Positions 34,562 through 44,048 of a DNA stretch of 64,000 bases are shown in pieces; position 1 is the stretch's first letter; each line of letters starts with the position of its first letter. The notes below the pieces were generated by a model, which worked only from the letters and a program-made list of their open reading frames with translations, was not told the DNA's origin and did not search any database. Position numbers and translations under genes: made by a program. The DNA is from Prolixibacteraceae bacterium (GTDB lineage: Bacteria > Bacteroidota > Bacteroidia > Bacteroidales > Prolixibacteraceae): assembly GCA_028282705.1 (NCBI GenBank), contig JANQHI010000006.1, positions 62,001 through 126,000 on the forward strand, in the 5' to 3' direction.

Positions 34562-36079
34562 CTATCTATATCCATTATTTGTTGGGTCAGATTCCAACAA
34601 TGCTGGATTTAAATCAAATTCTTGGATAGGGATAGGGAACAATACATGATGCGCCCTTACATTATTTACAGCCTCCTTGAACGAAGGGTTATACTGAGTA
34701 TTTTGTATTGTTTCAACCAATATGCCCCAGCGTATCAAATCAATCCTGCGATGGTCTTCTCCCATTAATTCCCATGCACGCTCATCCCTGATTGCCAGGC
34801 GGAATTCTTCTTTAGAAAGCCCTGCCAGAGGCTTATCTGGCTCAAAAGCGCGTTCACGAACCTTGTTGATATATTGGTATGCACCAGCAGGGCCATTCAA
34901 TTCATTTTCAGCTTCAGCAGCCATCAAATAAATATCTGCCAGCCTGAACACGATAGTATTGTCTCCATGGTTTGACCTTGGAGAGTTTAACTGGTCAAGG
35001 TTCCATAATTTAGGTATATAAGGCCATTTTAGATCATAACCAAGATAAGTGGTAGTAACGTTCCAAGGCCTGCGCAAGTCATCTTCAGGGAAAGTGTTAA
35101 CCACAGTTGGGGTTGGAATTGCCAGCCCATATCCTGTAAATGCTTCATTCCTAGCTGACAGGTCTCCTTTTAAAGCATTCCTGTCACTGGTTTTTTTAGG
35201 TTCATCCCGGATTCGTGGAGTAAAGAAATCTGTGCGCCTTTGTTGCGCAACATCTTTAGCATAGTTGAATTGCCAAATAATTTCATCATTAAATTCATTT
35301 AATGGATAATCGTTAAAAATGGATCCATAATCGTCCAACAATTTATGCCATGAATTATTAATAATTTCAATAGATTTGTTTTTCATATTTTGCCAATCAC
35401 CCCTTACCATATGGAATTTAGCTTCTAAGGTAGCAGCTACCCATTTTGTTGCCCTTCCATCTTCATTAGTACTGTACTTGTCAGGTAACAAGCCTTGGGC
35501 TTCTTGCAGGTCAGCAACCATTGCCTGTTGAATTTGACCTTTGTCATGCCTTCCTAAAACCATGATCTCTTCAATGGGCAAGTCTTCTACATAAAAAGGT
35601 ACATTTCCCCAAATGTTGGTAGCATGGTAATAAGCAAGAGCACGTAAGTAAAGGGCTTCTCCTCTGGTTTGTTTATAACCTTCTGCCGTAATATTCTCAT
35701 TTTCTTCAATCCTGTTAAGGACTATATTACAATCCTGGATTACCCTGTACAAATTTTGCCAGGTACCACGAGTTGGGTTATTTCCTTCAGTAATGGTGTA
35801 TTTTGAGAAATCTTTCCCTTCTCCTCCATAACGGTTAGGGTTGATCAAGTCAGTTCCAAACTCATAAAATTTTGATATCCCTACAACATTATATAAACTA
35901 CTGTTAAACATATATGTTGAATAGATCCCATTAATATAAGCTTTTGCTTCATCATCAGAATTAAAGAAGTTATTTGGTGATAATAAAGCTTTGGGTTCTT
36001 CTTTTAAAAACTCTTCACATCCAAATAGCATTAGTGAGAGAAAGAAGACTGATAATATTTTAAAAACTGTTTTTTTCAT
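34562..36079 (-). CDS. susD: SusD-like nutrient-binding lipoprotein
   Basis: A 505-residue surface lipoprotein. The signal peptide FKILSVFFLSLMLFG ends at the lipidated Cys in GCEEFLKEEP. SusD signatures follow: LSPNNFFNSDDEAKAYINGIY, the TPR-like middle (LYLRALAYYHATNIWGNVPF) and the C-terminal ESWELMGEDHRRIDLIRW-type helix, seen here as ERAWELMGEDHRRIDLIRWG. It partners with SusC to bind substrate on the cell surface. The start is ATG 36079 (MKKTVFK); ATG 36097 is possible. The gap to susC is 22-40 bp. No glycosidase is encoded alongside, so the ligand could be a glycan, glycopeptide or other oligomer. Confidence 0.93.
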   Translation of the reverse strand: MKKTVFKILSVFFLSLMLFGCEEFLKEEPKALLSPNNFFNSDDEAKAYINGIYSTYMFNSSLYNVVGISKFYEFGTDLINPNRYGGEGKDFSKYTITEGNNPTRGTWQNLYRVIQDCNIVLNRIEENENITAEGYKQTRGEALYLRALAYYHATNIWGNVPFYVEDLPIEEIMVLGRHDKGQIQQAMVADLQEAQGLLPDKYSTNEDGRATKWVAATLEAKFHMVRGDWQNMKNKSIEIINNSWHKLLDDYGSIFNDYPLNEFNDEIIWQFNYAKDVAQQRRTDFFTPRIRDEPKKTSDRNALKGDLSARNEAFTGYGLAIPTPTVVNTFPEDDLRRPWNVTTTYLGYDLKWPYIPKLWNLDQLNSPRSNHGDNTIVFRLADIYLMAAEAENELNGPAGAYQYINKVRERAFEPDKPLAGLSKEEFRLAIRDERAWELMGEDHRRIDLIRWGILVETIQNTQYNPSFKEAVNNVRAHHVLFPIPIQEFDLNPALLESDPTNNGYR

Positions 36080-36119
36080 CTTATTAAATTTGATCATTTA
36101 TTATTCAATTCAACTATCA

Positions 36120-39100
36120 CTAAAACTCAGCTTTAAGCCCTATTGAAAGAGTGCGTGCATATGGGTATTCACCTTGGGTAAAACCTATTTGAGTACTGTT
36201 GCTTCCATAACGGCTAACTTCAGGGTCGAATAACCTGTTTTTAGCAAATAATGCAAGGTTGGTTCCCGAAAGGTAAACATCCAGTTTTTTAATCCAACTA
36301 AGTTTATTGGTTGGTACATTGTAAGTAAACCTAACTGTCTTGAGCCTTAAATATGAACCATCATCAATAAGCTTAGTATTACTTTTAATATTAGCTAATG
36401 ATTGGGATGTCCCTGGCATTGGAATATCAGAATCTTTGTTATCAGGAGTCCAGTGGTTCATTACTTCAGCATAAGCATTAGAGCCTTCACGGAAGAAGAA
36501 AGATTGGTGTGACAAGCTATTATACAAGTCATTACCATAAGAGCCATTAAAATAAATATCCAATTTGAAGTTCTTATAAGTAAATGTATTCATTATCCCT
36601 CCATAAAAGTCGGGTTCAGGGCTACCAATAACTTCAAAGTCATTTTCAGATATCACTTTATCTCCATCAGTATCATGGAAATGAGGACCTCCAACCAATT
36701 GGTTTAGGATCCCGGAGGCATCAATTTCCTCCTGGCTATCCCACACGCCAAGGTATTTAACACCAACAAATGCAGGTAATGATTCTCCAACAATTAGCCT
36801 TGCTCCAGGACCTCCCTGGTTAGTTGCACCAACTACATTAATGTACTCTGCATCACCTATTTCCAATACTTTGCTTCGGTTTCCGGCTAGTGTTAGCATA
36901 GTTTCCCAGGTGAAATCTCCTTTCTTAAGGTTGATAGTATTGATCATTACTTCTATCCCCTGGTTTTGGACTGATCCTAAGTTTTGCAGCTTAGTACTAA
37001 ATCCGGTTTGGGTTGGAATAGGGACGTTCAAAAGAAGGTCTTTTGTCTTTTTATAATAATAATCAACTTCAACAGCCAGACGCCCTCCTAAATAAGCAGA
37101 CTCCAGCCCAACATCAAACTGTTCAGTAGTTTCCCACCTTAAGTCAGGGCTTGCAGGGCGGCCATTCCTTACACCAGGTTGTTCCAATTCATTAAAGAAT
37201 GCACTTTCCGGATCCAATAATGCAAGGGTACGATATGACCCAATTGCTTGATTACCTGAAATACCAAAACTGGCGCGCAATTTCAGGTTATCAAAAAATC
37301 CAAGATCCCGTATCCAAGGTTCTTCAATTAATCTCCATGCAGCAGCAGCTGAAGGGAAGAAAGCATACTCATTATTTGAACCTGCAAAACGTGAAGAACC
37401 ATCAACCCTTCCTACTAAAGTTAAAAGGTATTTTTCTTTAAAACTATAATTAGCCCTTCCTAGCCAGGAAACTAATTGGAAGCTACTATAATTTGAAGAG
37501 ACAATATTACGTGCAGGGTCGCCTAGCCCCAAATTATTAAATTCAACCACATCATTTGTAAAGCCCAATGCTTCTGCATGTGAACTTTCCTGTTTATAGG
37601 TTTGCCAGGTAAATCCGGCAAGGACATCAAATTTATGGTTTTCATTAATTTGTTTGGCATAAGTAATAGTGTTTTCATTTAACACATCAATGGAAGTGTT
37701 ACCATTAACTATTGCCCTTCCGCCGGCCAATGTTTCCAACCTGTCAGGAAGTATGCCAGGCCAATACCTGTTACGTTTATAGTGGTTAAGCTTAGGTCCT
37801 ATTGTACTTTTAATGACCAACCCTTTTAATGGTTCATATTGGAAATATGCACTACCCAGTAAGTTGGTTACATACTCATGGTCAATTTTTAATTGGATGT
37901 CAGCTACAGCATTAGGCTGAGTTCCCCCGGTAACAGGGTTACGCGCAGTAAATGATCCATCCTCATTATAAATTGCTTTTGCAGTTAACCCTTCCCTCCA
38001 TAGATGTGAAAGGTTTGCTTTGTTATTTTCTTTCTTTTGGCGGGTAACATTCATCCTTACACCAAACGAAAGTTTGTCATTAAATTTAACGTCCATGTTT
38101 GTACGGAACGTATATTTTTCAATTCCTGAATTTTTGATGATACCATCTTGGTTAAAATAGTTGCCAGACACATAATAATTCAGGTTTCCTTCAGAAGTGC
38201 GCCCACTAATTGAAACATCAACATTGTATAATGGGGCAACTTCAGTTACCTCGTCAATCCAATCAATATTAGGAACCTTTGACATATCAGGGAAAGGTAA
38301 TGCTGCTCCACGGTTTTCTGCATCAAGATTAGCTAAATATGCTAATTCAGGACCATCTGCCAAATCAATGGTGCTTTTAAGTTCTTGCATACCAGAGTAT
38401 GCATTAACAGAAACAACAGGTACTCCAGGAGTCCTATCTAAACCACTTTTGGTTGTTATGAGTATCACCCCATTTGCACCCCTGGTACCATAAATTGATA
38501 TTGCAGTTGCATCCTTTAATATTTCAATAGATTCAATATCATTTACATTAATGTTGTTCAGGTTGTAACCAGTTCCTACAATAAAACCATCAATTACAAA
38601 TAGAGGTTCATTGTTTCCTTGAATGGAGTTACCTCCACGAATGCGAATGGTACTGCCTGAACCTGGAGCTCCATTTGTTTGTGTAACCTGTACCCCTGCT
38701 GCTCGCCCTTGTAAGGCTTGGTCAACACGCGAAGCAGGAATGTTTTCTAAATCATCGCCTTTAACTGACGCAACTGAACCAGTTAAGTCACTTTTTTTAG
38801 TTACACCATAACCAATGGCAACCACTTCTTCAATGCCAATGACATCTTGTGCCATAGTTACATTAATTTCTGATTGTCCGCCAATTTCTACCTCTTGAGT
38901 GACCATCCCAATAAATGAGAACACAAGGGTAGTAGCTTCTGCTGGAACAGTTATGGAATATTTACCGTCAACATCAGTAATGGTTCCCTGTGTTGTTCCT
39001 TTTGCAAATACAGTTACACCCGGCAGGGGAGCATTGGTTTCATCAGTTACTGTACCAGAAACCTCTTGTTGCTGCATTGCATCTCCAATAATTGAGTAGA

Positions 39101-39476
39101 TTTCATCCTTTTCAAACAGGACAATTTGCCGATCAATAATTGAGTAATTCACCTCAGTATCTTCAAAAAGTTGATTTAATACTTCGTCAACTTTTTTCTC
39201 GCGAAGATTAATATTTACCTTCCTGTCAACATCTATAATTTTACTGTTGTACAGAAAATAAAACTCTGATTGATCCTCAATTTGGGCAAGAACTTCCTTA
39301 ACTGAAGAATTCTCCAGATTTAAGTTAAGTTTCGTCGCCTGAGAGTAACTGTTTACAGCTAAACTCTGGATCGTTGCAAGTAGTAGGGCATAAATTGTTA
39401 ACCTCATACTAAAAAATGTTTTAGAGGTCCATAGCTTTTTTGCTCCAGACCAATTCATACAACAAAATTTTTTCAT
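36120..39476 (-). CDS. susC: SusC-like TonB-dependent receptor with STN domain
   Basis: An 1118-residue outer-membrane transporter. It begins with a signal peptide (about 22-45). An STN/secretin-like domain follows (about 50-120; SSVKEVLAQIEDQSEFYFLY), of the type that interacts with a FecR anti-sigma factor. Next are a carboxypeptidase-regulatory-like beta-sandwich (VSGTVTDETNAPLPGVTVFA, about 138-157), the plug (VAIGYGVTKKSDLTGSVASV and IRIRGGNSIQGNNEPLFVIDG) and a 22-strand barrel ending ARTLSIGLKAEF. It is energised by TonB and opens for the ligand held by SusD. The STN domain and the adjacent fecR and sigma genes show that uptake of the ligand controls its own expression. Confidence 0.96.
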   Translation of the reverse strand: MKKFCCMNWSGAKKLWTSKTFFSMRLTIYALLLATIQSLAVNSYSQATKLNLNLENSSVKEVLAQIEDQSEFYFLYNSKIIDVDRKVNINLREKKVDEVLNQLFEDTEVNYSIIDRQIVLFEKDEIYSIIGDAMQQQEVSGTVTDETNAPLPGVTVFAKGTTQGTITDVDGKYSITVPAEATTLVFSFIGMVTQEVEIGGQSEINVTMAQDVIGIEEVVAIGYGVTKKSDLTGSVASVKGDDLENIPASRVDQALQGRAAGVQVTQTNGAPGSGSTIRIRGGNSIQGNNEPLFVIDGFIVGTGYNLNNINVNDIESIEILKDATAISIYGTRGANGVILITTKSGLDRTPGVPVVSVNAYSGMQELKSTIDLADGPELAYLANLDAENRGAALPFPDMSKVPNIDWIDEVTEVAPLYNVDVSISGRTSEGNLNYYVSGNYFNQDGIIKNSGIEKYTFRTNMDVKFNDKLSFGVRMNVTRQKKENNKANLSHLWREGLTAKAIYNEDGSFTARNPVTGGTQPNAVADIQLKIDHEYVTNLLGSAYFQYEPLKGLVIKSTIGPKLNHYKRNRYWPGILPDRLETLAGGRAIVNGNTSIDVLNENTITYAKQINENHKFDVLAGFTWQTYKQESSHAEALGFTNDVVEFNNLGLGDPARNIVSSNYSSFQLVSWLGRANYSFKEKYLLTLVGRVDGSSRFAGSNNEYAFFPSAAAAWRLIEEPWIRDLGFFDNLKLRASFGISGNQAIGSYRTLALLDPESAFFNELEQPGVRNGRPASPDLRWETTEQFDVGLESAYLGGRLAVEVDYYYKKTKDLLLNVPIPTQTGFSTKLQNLGSVQNQGIEVMINTINLKKGDFTWETMLTLAGNRSKVLEIGDAEYINVVGATNQGGPGARLIVGESLPAFVGVKYLGVWDSQEEIDASGILNQLVGGPHFHDTDGDKVISENDFEVIGSPEPDFYGGIMNTFTYKNFKLDIYFNGSYGNDLYNSLSHQSFFFREGSNAYAEVMNHWTPDNKDSDIPMPGTSQSLANIKSNTKLIDDGSYLRLKTVRFTYNVPTNKLSWIKKLDVYLSGTNLALFAKNRLFDPEVSRYGSNSTQIGFTQGEYPYARTLSIGLKAEF

Positions 39477-39519
39477 AAGTTTACTTTGTTTTTGAATTAA
39501 TACTTAGTTATTAATTATC

Positions 39520-39584
39520 CCTTTTTCTTTCGACCAAAAAAGAAAAAGGTAGAAGATGAAGGGAAGCAGACCAATGCTTCCCTT
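39520..39584 (-). other. Two tandem hairpins between fecR and susC
   Basis: Within the 121-bp gap: CCTTTTTCTTT / AAAGAAAAAGG (39520-39549, 11-bp stem) and AAGGGAAGC / GCTTCCCTT (39559-39584, 9-bp stem). Both lie between the fecR stop and the susC start. They may end the fecR transcript or act as an attenuator that separates regulator from transporter expression. Confidence 0.55.
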
Positions 39585-39597
39585 TTCATTTATCTCA

Positions 39598-40653
39598 TTA
39601 TAATCGTGTTATCACCACTTCCATTTTACTAAATGTGTTATCTGCCCTTTTTTCTCTTCTTGAAATTGAATAATCAATTGGAGCTGATATTTTTAACAGT
39701 TCCAGTATTTGGTTCAATGATTCATCTTCAAAAGTAGCTGTGTAAACATAATCAGTTAGTTCCCTACCTTTTAGTTGAATGTCAACATTGAACCAACGAT
39801 TAAGCCTCCTGACAATTTCTTTCATAGAATCATCCCTGAACATCAGTATCCCATCTTTCCATGAAATATATTTTTGTACGTTAACCTTATCAACATAGAT
39901 TTTATTTTCATCTTCATAATAGGAAGCCCTTTCTCCTGGATTCAAAGAACTTAGTGATTCGTTAAGCTTAAAATCTTCACCTTGGAATAGGTTTACTTTG
40001 CCTGAAACCAGTACAATTTCAGTTAACTTTTCTTCAGGATAATTTGAAGCTTTAAACGTGGTACCTGTAACTTCAATTTGGATTTTTCCTGTATTTACGA
40101 TAAAAGGATTGTTTTTGTTCTCCGCAACTTCAAAATAGGCTTCGCCATTTAAAGCAACCTTACGTGATTGCCCACTAAAGTTCGTAGGATATGACAGGCT
40201 TGACTTTGAGTTTAGGTAGACTTTTGTACCATCAGGAAGAAGGTATTCAGACCTGATCCCAACAGGGGTTTTTATGGTGTGCCATGAAATATCTTGTGCG
40301 ATTTGGTCTGTATTTGATTGTATACCAAGGTATAATGTAGAAATTATGAAAGGAAGAATTAAGATTGCAGCAGCTTTTTGGAGGAAAGAGGCCATCCTCT
40401 GTTTGCCCGATTTTTTTAGCCTGATGTTAACTTTTGATAGTGCTTTTGCAACATTGTAGTTGTACATCCTCTTTAAATGTTCTGTCCCCTCCCATGCCTT
40501 CATGGAGTTTGTAAATATTTGTTCATTTTCCACAGAAAGGCTTTTCCAGTGCTCTATTTTTTTTATATCACCTTCAGGTAAAATACCTTGAAAATAAGGG
40601 GGTAATAGGCATTCAATTTCTTTATTAAATTCTTTTTTATTTTGCCTTGCCAA
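39598..40653 (-). CDS. fecR: FecR-type anti-sigma factor
   Basis: A 351-residue protein with a cytoplasmic N-terminal segment (about 1-85), one transmembrane helix (AAAILILPFIISTLYLGI, about 89-106), a periplasmic FecR domain (KTPVGIRSEYLLPDGTKVYL, about 126-145) and a C-terminal DUF4974-type region. It holds the adjacent sigma factor inactive until SusC signals through its STN domain. The only possible start is TTG at 40653: the codons upstream lead to a stop and the next Met is beyond residue 50. The sigma gene stop is 131 bp upstream. Confidence 0.9.
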   Translation of the reverse strand: MARQNKKEFNKEIECLLPPYFQGILPEGDIKKIEHWKSLSVENEQIFTNSMKAWEGTEHLKRMYNYNVAKALSKVNIRLKKSGKQRMASFLQKAAAILILPFIISTLYLGIQSNTDQIAQDISWHTIKTPVGIRSEYLLPDGTKVYLNSKSSLSYPTNFSGQSRKVALNGEAYFEVAENKNNPFIVNTGKIQIEVTGTTFKASNYPEEKLTEIVLVSGKVNLFQGEDFKLNESLSSLNPGERASYYEDENKIYVDKVNVQKYISWKDGILMFRDDSMKEIVRRLNRWFNVDIQLKGRELTDYVYTATFEDESLNQILELLKISAPIDYSISRREKRADNTFSKMEVVITRL

Positions 40654-40784
40654 ACTTATTTATTTTAAATTATGCTTACAAGACGACTATTTAAGGTAAT
40701 ACACATATACATAAATACATGAATTTTAATCAAAAAAGGTTCTTCAGTGGTTTTTATGAACCCAAAAATATTGCAGATAAAAAT

Positions 40785-41348
40785 TTATGGGAATAAAATA
40801 GACAGTAAAAAAATTGGCAAATATGGTTTTAAGTCCTTACGCAAAGCTTTTAATGCATTGCTTATTTGAAGCTCTACTGTTCTTTTTGATATTCCAAGCT
40901 GGTCGGCTATTTGCTGATTTTTTACTCCTTCAAAACGGCTTAACTTGAAAATTTCACCACAGCGTGGTGGAAGTTTTTTTATGCTTTCATAGATAATTCT
41001 ACTTAATTCTGATTCAGCAAACCAAAACTCTTCAAAATGGTTTGATTTTTCTTTATCTTTTAAAACTTTAAGGGACTTCTTCTTTATTTTTTCGTGTTTC
41101 AACAAATCTAATGACCTGTTTTTTACTGCACTAAACAGGTAACTTTTAAGGTTAGAATTGATTGAGATTTCCTGATTCTTAACCCAGAGTTTAACGAATA
41201 AGTCTTGAACAATGTCTTCAACAATTTTTGTGTCTCCAATTATTTTTTCAGCATAGGCACATAACCCTGAATAATAATAATGAAACACAAAATCAAAAAC
41301 GACTCTGTTTTTGTTTTTTAACCCCTCTATCAAATACTTTTCGTCCAA
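40785..41348 (-). CDS. ECF RNA polymerase sigma-70 factor
   Basis: A 187-residue extracytoplasmic-function sigma factor. Region 2 lies in about 10-80 (VFDFVFHYYYSGLCAYAEKII; VEDIVQDLFVKLW; SYLFSAVKNRSLDLLK), and region 4 in about 122-175 (LPPRCGEIFKLSRFEGVKNQ, then QQIADQLGISKRTVELQISNALKAL). It belongs to the Bacteroidota family that drives susCD operons and is controlled by FecR. The start appears to be TTG at 41348; no in-frame ATG exists at the 5' end, and a TATATTTG box (41385-41392) leaves a 31-nt leader. It is the promoter-proximal gene of the regulatory pair. Confidence 0.9.
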   Translation of the reverse strand: MDEKYLIEGLKNKNRVVFDFVFHYYYSGLCAYAEKIIGDTKIVEDIVQDLFVKLWVKNQEISINSNLKSYLFSAVKNRSLDLLKHEKIKKKSLKVLKDKEKSNHFEEFWFAESELSRIIYESIKKLPPRCGEIFKLSRFEGVKNQQIADQLGISKRTVELQISNALKALRKDLKPYLPIFLLSILFP

Positions 41349-41384
41349 AACAATTATTACCAGGCTTAATTAAGTTGTTGGTTG

Positions 41385-41392
41385 CAAATATA
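41385..41392 (-). promoter_or_regulatory. -7 box upstream of the ECF sigma gene
   Basis: TATATTTG on the minus strand matches TAnnTTTG exactly. No convincing -33 TTTG is present. Transcription would begin near 41379, supporting the TTG start at 41348. Confidence 0.5.
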
Positions 41393-41414
41393 AGGTTAAA
41401 AATTATTTGGCGCT

Positions 41415-41442
41415 AAAAAAGCCTGGACTTAATACCCAGGCT
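41415..41442 (-). terminator. Intrinsic terminator of the efflux operon
   Basis: AGCCTGG (41420-41426) pairs with CCAGGCT (41436-41442). On the minus strand a run of T follows, 32 bp after the tolC-like stop. Confidence 0.7.
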
Positions 41443-41473
41443 AGCTTTTATAACATTATTATATTTTGCATAT

Positions 41474-42805
41474 TTATAGCTCGATTGGGATACCATTATA
41501 GAAATCAAGTATCTTAGTCCTGAAAATATAATCATATTTTGCTTGCAACATATTGCTTTGGGCACTTGCTAAGTTATTTTTACTCTGGTTATATTCAACA
41601 GAATTGACCATGCCTACATTGAATTTTTCTTCCATATACCTAAAGGCTTCTTCAGTTGATTTTACTGCTTTTTCTGTGGAAACAAACTTTTTTAATGCTG
41701 CCAGTGCATTGGTGTAGGCTTGTTCAATATCTTTCCTTAATGTATTTTTTGTGATTTGCAGGCGGTTTTCATAATCCATTATTTGCAGTTGTGTATTGCT
41801 GATATTGTTTTTTGCCTGCAGTTTGTTGAATATGGGTATGTTTAGTGAAACACCAAAACCATATCGCCCATTGTTTTTTAGCTGGTCGCCAAAAGATTGC
41901 TGTGGGATTGGGCTATCAAAAGTTTTGAAATAATTATTGTTATAGTTGGCACCTAATGATAAGTTTGGGTAAAGCGCACCTTCAGCTACTTTTAGCTGGT
42001 ATTTAGCACTTTCAACCCTTAATTGTGCCCCTTTTATTTCGGGCCTGGAAACAACAGCATTTTTAAATATATCAAATGAATTGATGGATACTGAGCCAGC
42101 TTTAATTTCAGGAAGCACAGGTTTTTCAATTTTAAACCTTTCTGACATGGGGAGTTCAAGGAGTTGGTAAAGGTCTAAATAAGCTAGTTCAAGGCGGTTT
42201 TGGTCTGTTACCAGTTGAAGTTCTTCGCGAGCAAGCTGTGCTTCTATTTCCAGGAGTGCACCCCTTGCCAGGCTTCCAGCTTCAACCAATTGCAGTGTCC
42301 TGTTTATTTGTTGCTGGGTAACTTCAAGCTGTGCACTTGATACTTGCGCCAACTCTTCTGCAAATAAAATTTCCAGGAAAGCAGCTGCAATATAGAGCAT
42401 AATATCATCTTTTGATTTTTGCAGGTCTTCAAGGCTGGCTTGCAAGTCCAGTTCGCGTTGCTTGATCGTGTTTTGAAGCTGAGAACCATTCCATACAGTC
42501 AGGTTTGAATTGACCCCTCCACTTAAACTGGTTGAGTTTACATTGTCGTATGTATTTTGTGTGGTGAGTGAACGGCCAAAACTATACCCATTGCTAAATG
42601 AAGCATTCAGGTTTGGAAGCCTGTTTAATTTTGCCTGTTGTGCCTGGTTCTCCTGATATTTGGTACTGATTTCCTGTTGCTTGATCTGTATGTTATTTTC
42701 AAGGGCATAATCAATACATTTCTGTAAAGACCAAACTTCTTGTGCTTTGCTAAAACCAAAACTTAAAAAGAATATTGCTGACAATAAAATTATCTTTTGT
42801 CTCAT
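41474..42805 (-). CDS. TolC family outer-membrane efflux protein
   Basis: A 443-residue protein with signal peptide (MRQKIILLSAIFFLSFGFSKA) and two long helical repeats, typical of TolC-type trimers: W SLQKCIDYALENNIQIK at the start and IEQAYTNALAALKKFVSTEKAVKSTEEAF in the second repeat (here split). The C-terminus ends in the membrane-strand segment YDYIFRTKILDFYNGIPIEL. The frame runs up to TTG/ATG codons near 42868, but ATG 42805 precedes the signal peptide. It is the last gene of an operon with an ABC ATPase, two MacB-like permeases and an HlyD adaptor, completing an export path to the medium. Confidence 0.9.
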   Translation of the reverse strand: MRQKIILLSAIFFLSFGFSKAQEVWSLQKCIDYALENNIQIKQQEISTKYQENQAQQAKLNRLPNLNASFSNGYSFGRSLTTQNTYDNVNSTSLSGGVNSNLTVWNGSQLQNTIKQRELDLQASLEDLQKSKDDIMLYIAAAFLEILFAEELAQVSSAQLEVTQQQINRTLQLVEAGSLARGALLEIEAQLAREELQLVTDQNRLELAYLDLYQLLELPMSERFKIEKPVLPEIKAGSVSINSFDIFKNAVVSRPEIKGAQLRVESAKYQLKVAEGALYPNLSLGANYNNNYFKTFDSPIPQQSFGDQLKNNGRYGFGVSLNIPIFNKLQAKNNISNTQLQIMDYENRLQITKNTLRKDIEQAYTNALAALKKFVSTEKAVKSTEEAFRYMEEKFNVGMVNSVEYNQSKNNLASAQSNMLQAKYDYIFRTKILDFYNGIPIEL

Positions 42806-42884
42806 TTCTATTTGTTTTTGTTGAAGGGAATATTCCCTGGTTCTTATTTTAGAAGCTAATTTACTCAAATTATATTCAACAGCA

Positions 42885-44009
42885 TTACCCGTTGTTATTT
42901 TGTTCTTCTTTTAATTTCTTAGGGTCAACTTTTTCTCCTTTGATCTTATCTTCCATTGAAAGGCCTTCAGTTATTTCAATGTTGATACCATCAGAAAGCC
43001 CTGTTTTAACAGTCCTTTTTTCAAATACCTGAGCCTCGCCTGTTTCAACTTCAACAAAAGAAGTATCATCCTTAAATTTTAGCATCCCTTCAGAGATCAC
43101 CATCACACTATCCCTTCTTTCCAATTCAATGTTGGCATTTGCACTATATCCTGCCCTGATGAATTGCCCTTCTTTAAGCACAACAGTTGCTTTTATTTCA
43201 AACTGTATGGCTCCATTTTCTTCCACCCCCTTTGGGGCAATGTATTCAAGCTGTGCACTAAATTTTTCTTTTTCAATGGCACCTATTTCAAGCTCAATAT
43301 CCATCCCTTCTTTAATTTTGCCAACTTCTGTTTCATCAACCTTTCCTTCAAAAATCATATCATTCATGTCAGCTACTGATGCAATGGTTGTCCCATCATT
43401 GAATGTATTTGCCTGTATCACTGAATTGCCCTCTTTTATGGGGACATCAAGCACCATTCCCGTAATAGTTGAACGAACAAGTGTATTAGTAGCGCTTTTG
43501 GCTTTTTTTGTTACACCATTTTTAATTAATTCCAGATTATTTTCAGCAGCAGTTAATTCTTCTTTGGCAGAATCATATTTCACTTTTGAAGTTTTATATT
43601 CTTCATATGAAACTACATTCTTGTCAAATAGCTTTTGCTGCCTTTCATAATCAATCTCTGCATCTTCCATATTGATCTTTGCCCTATTCAACCTGGTTTC
43701 AGCAGAATTAAGGTTAACCATGTCTGGAATAATTTTTATGCGTGCAATGACCTGGTTCTTTTCAACCATATCACCTGCTTCAATATAAATCTCATCAATA
43801 ATCCCAGAAACCTGGGGTTTGATCTCAATTTCCTGGCGTGGGACTACAGAGCCTGTAGCCACAGTTTTGTTTATTATATTGGAAATAAATGGTGTTTTTG
43901 TTTCAAAAACATCTGGGTTTTTATTTGATTTTTGGTACAAGAAAAGAATTGTCCCTGCAAATGACCCTATGATCACTACAATTAAGAATATTCGTAAAAC
44001 CTTTTTCAT
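42885..44009 (-). CDS. HlyD/MacA-like periplasmic adaptor
   Basis: A 374-residue membrane-fusion protein. An N-terminal helix (VLRIFLIVVIIGSFAGTILFLY, split) anchors it. The biotinyl-lipoyl half-motifs flank a coiled-coil hairpin of about residues 95-165 (ETRLNRAKINMEDAEIDYERQ), with IKPQVSGIIDEIYIEAGDMVEKNQ before it. Beta-barrel and membrane-proximal domains follow, and the end is a charged Lys/Glu tail. It should link the permease pair in the inner membrane with the TolC-like channel. Gaps are 16 bp to the downstream tolC-like gene and 39 bp from the permease. Confidence 0.9.
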   Translation of the reverse strand: MKKVLRIFLIVVIIGSFAGTILFLYQKSNKNPDVFETKTPFISNIINKTVATGSVVPRQEIEIKPQVSGIIDEIYIEAGDMVEKNQVIARIKIIPDMVNLNSAETRLNRAKINMEDAEIDYERQQKLFDKNVVSYEEYKTSKVKYDSAKEELTAAENNLELIKNGVTKKAKSATNTLVRSTITGMVLDVPIKEGNSVIQANTFNDGTTIASVADMNDMIFEGKVDETEVGKIKEGMDIELEIGAIEKEKFSAQLEYIAPKGVEENGAIQFEIKATVVLKEGQFIRAGYSANANIELERRDSVMVISEGMLKFKDDTSFVEVETGEAQVFEKRTVKTGLSDGINIEITEGLSMEDKIKGEKVDPKKLKEEQNNNG

Positions 44010-44048
44010 TTTTGTTAAGTTTTTATTGTTTTCTGTTTTTATTTCTTT

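Noticed and set aside
43129-43650. Plus-strand 173-codon ORF opposite the HlyD-like gene
   Set aside because: Antisense shadow; the minus strand encodes a complete adaptor protein.
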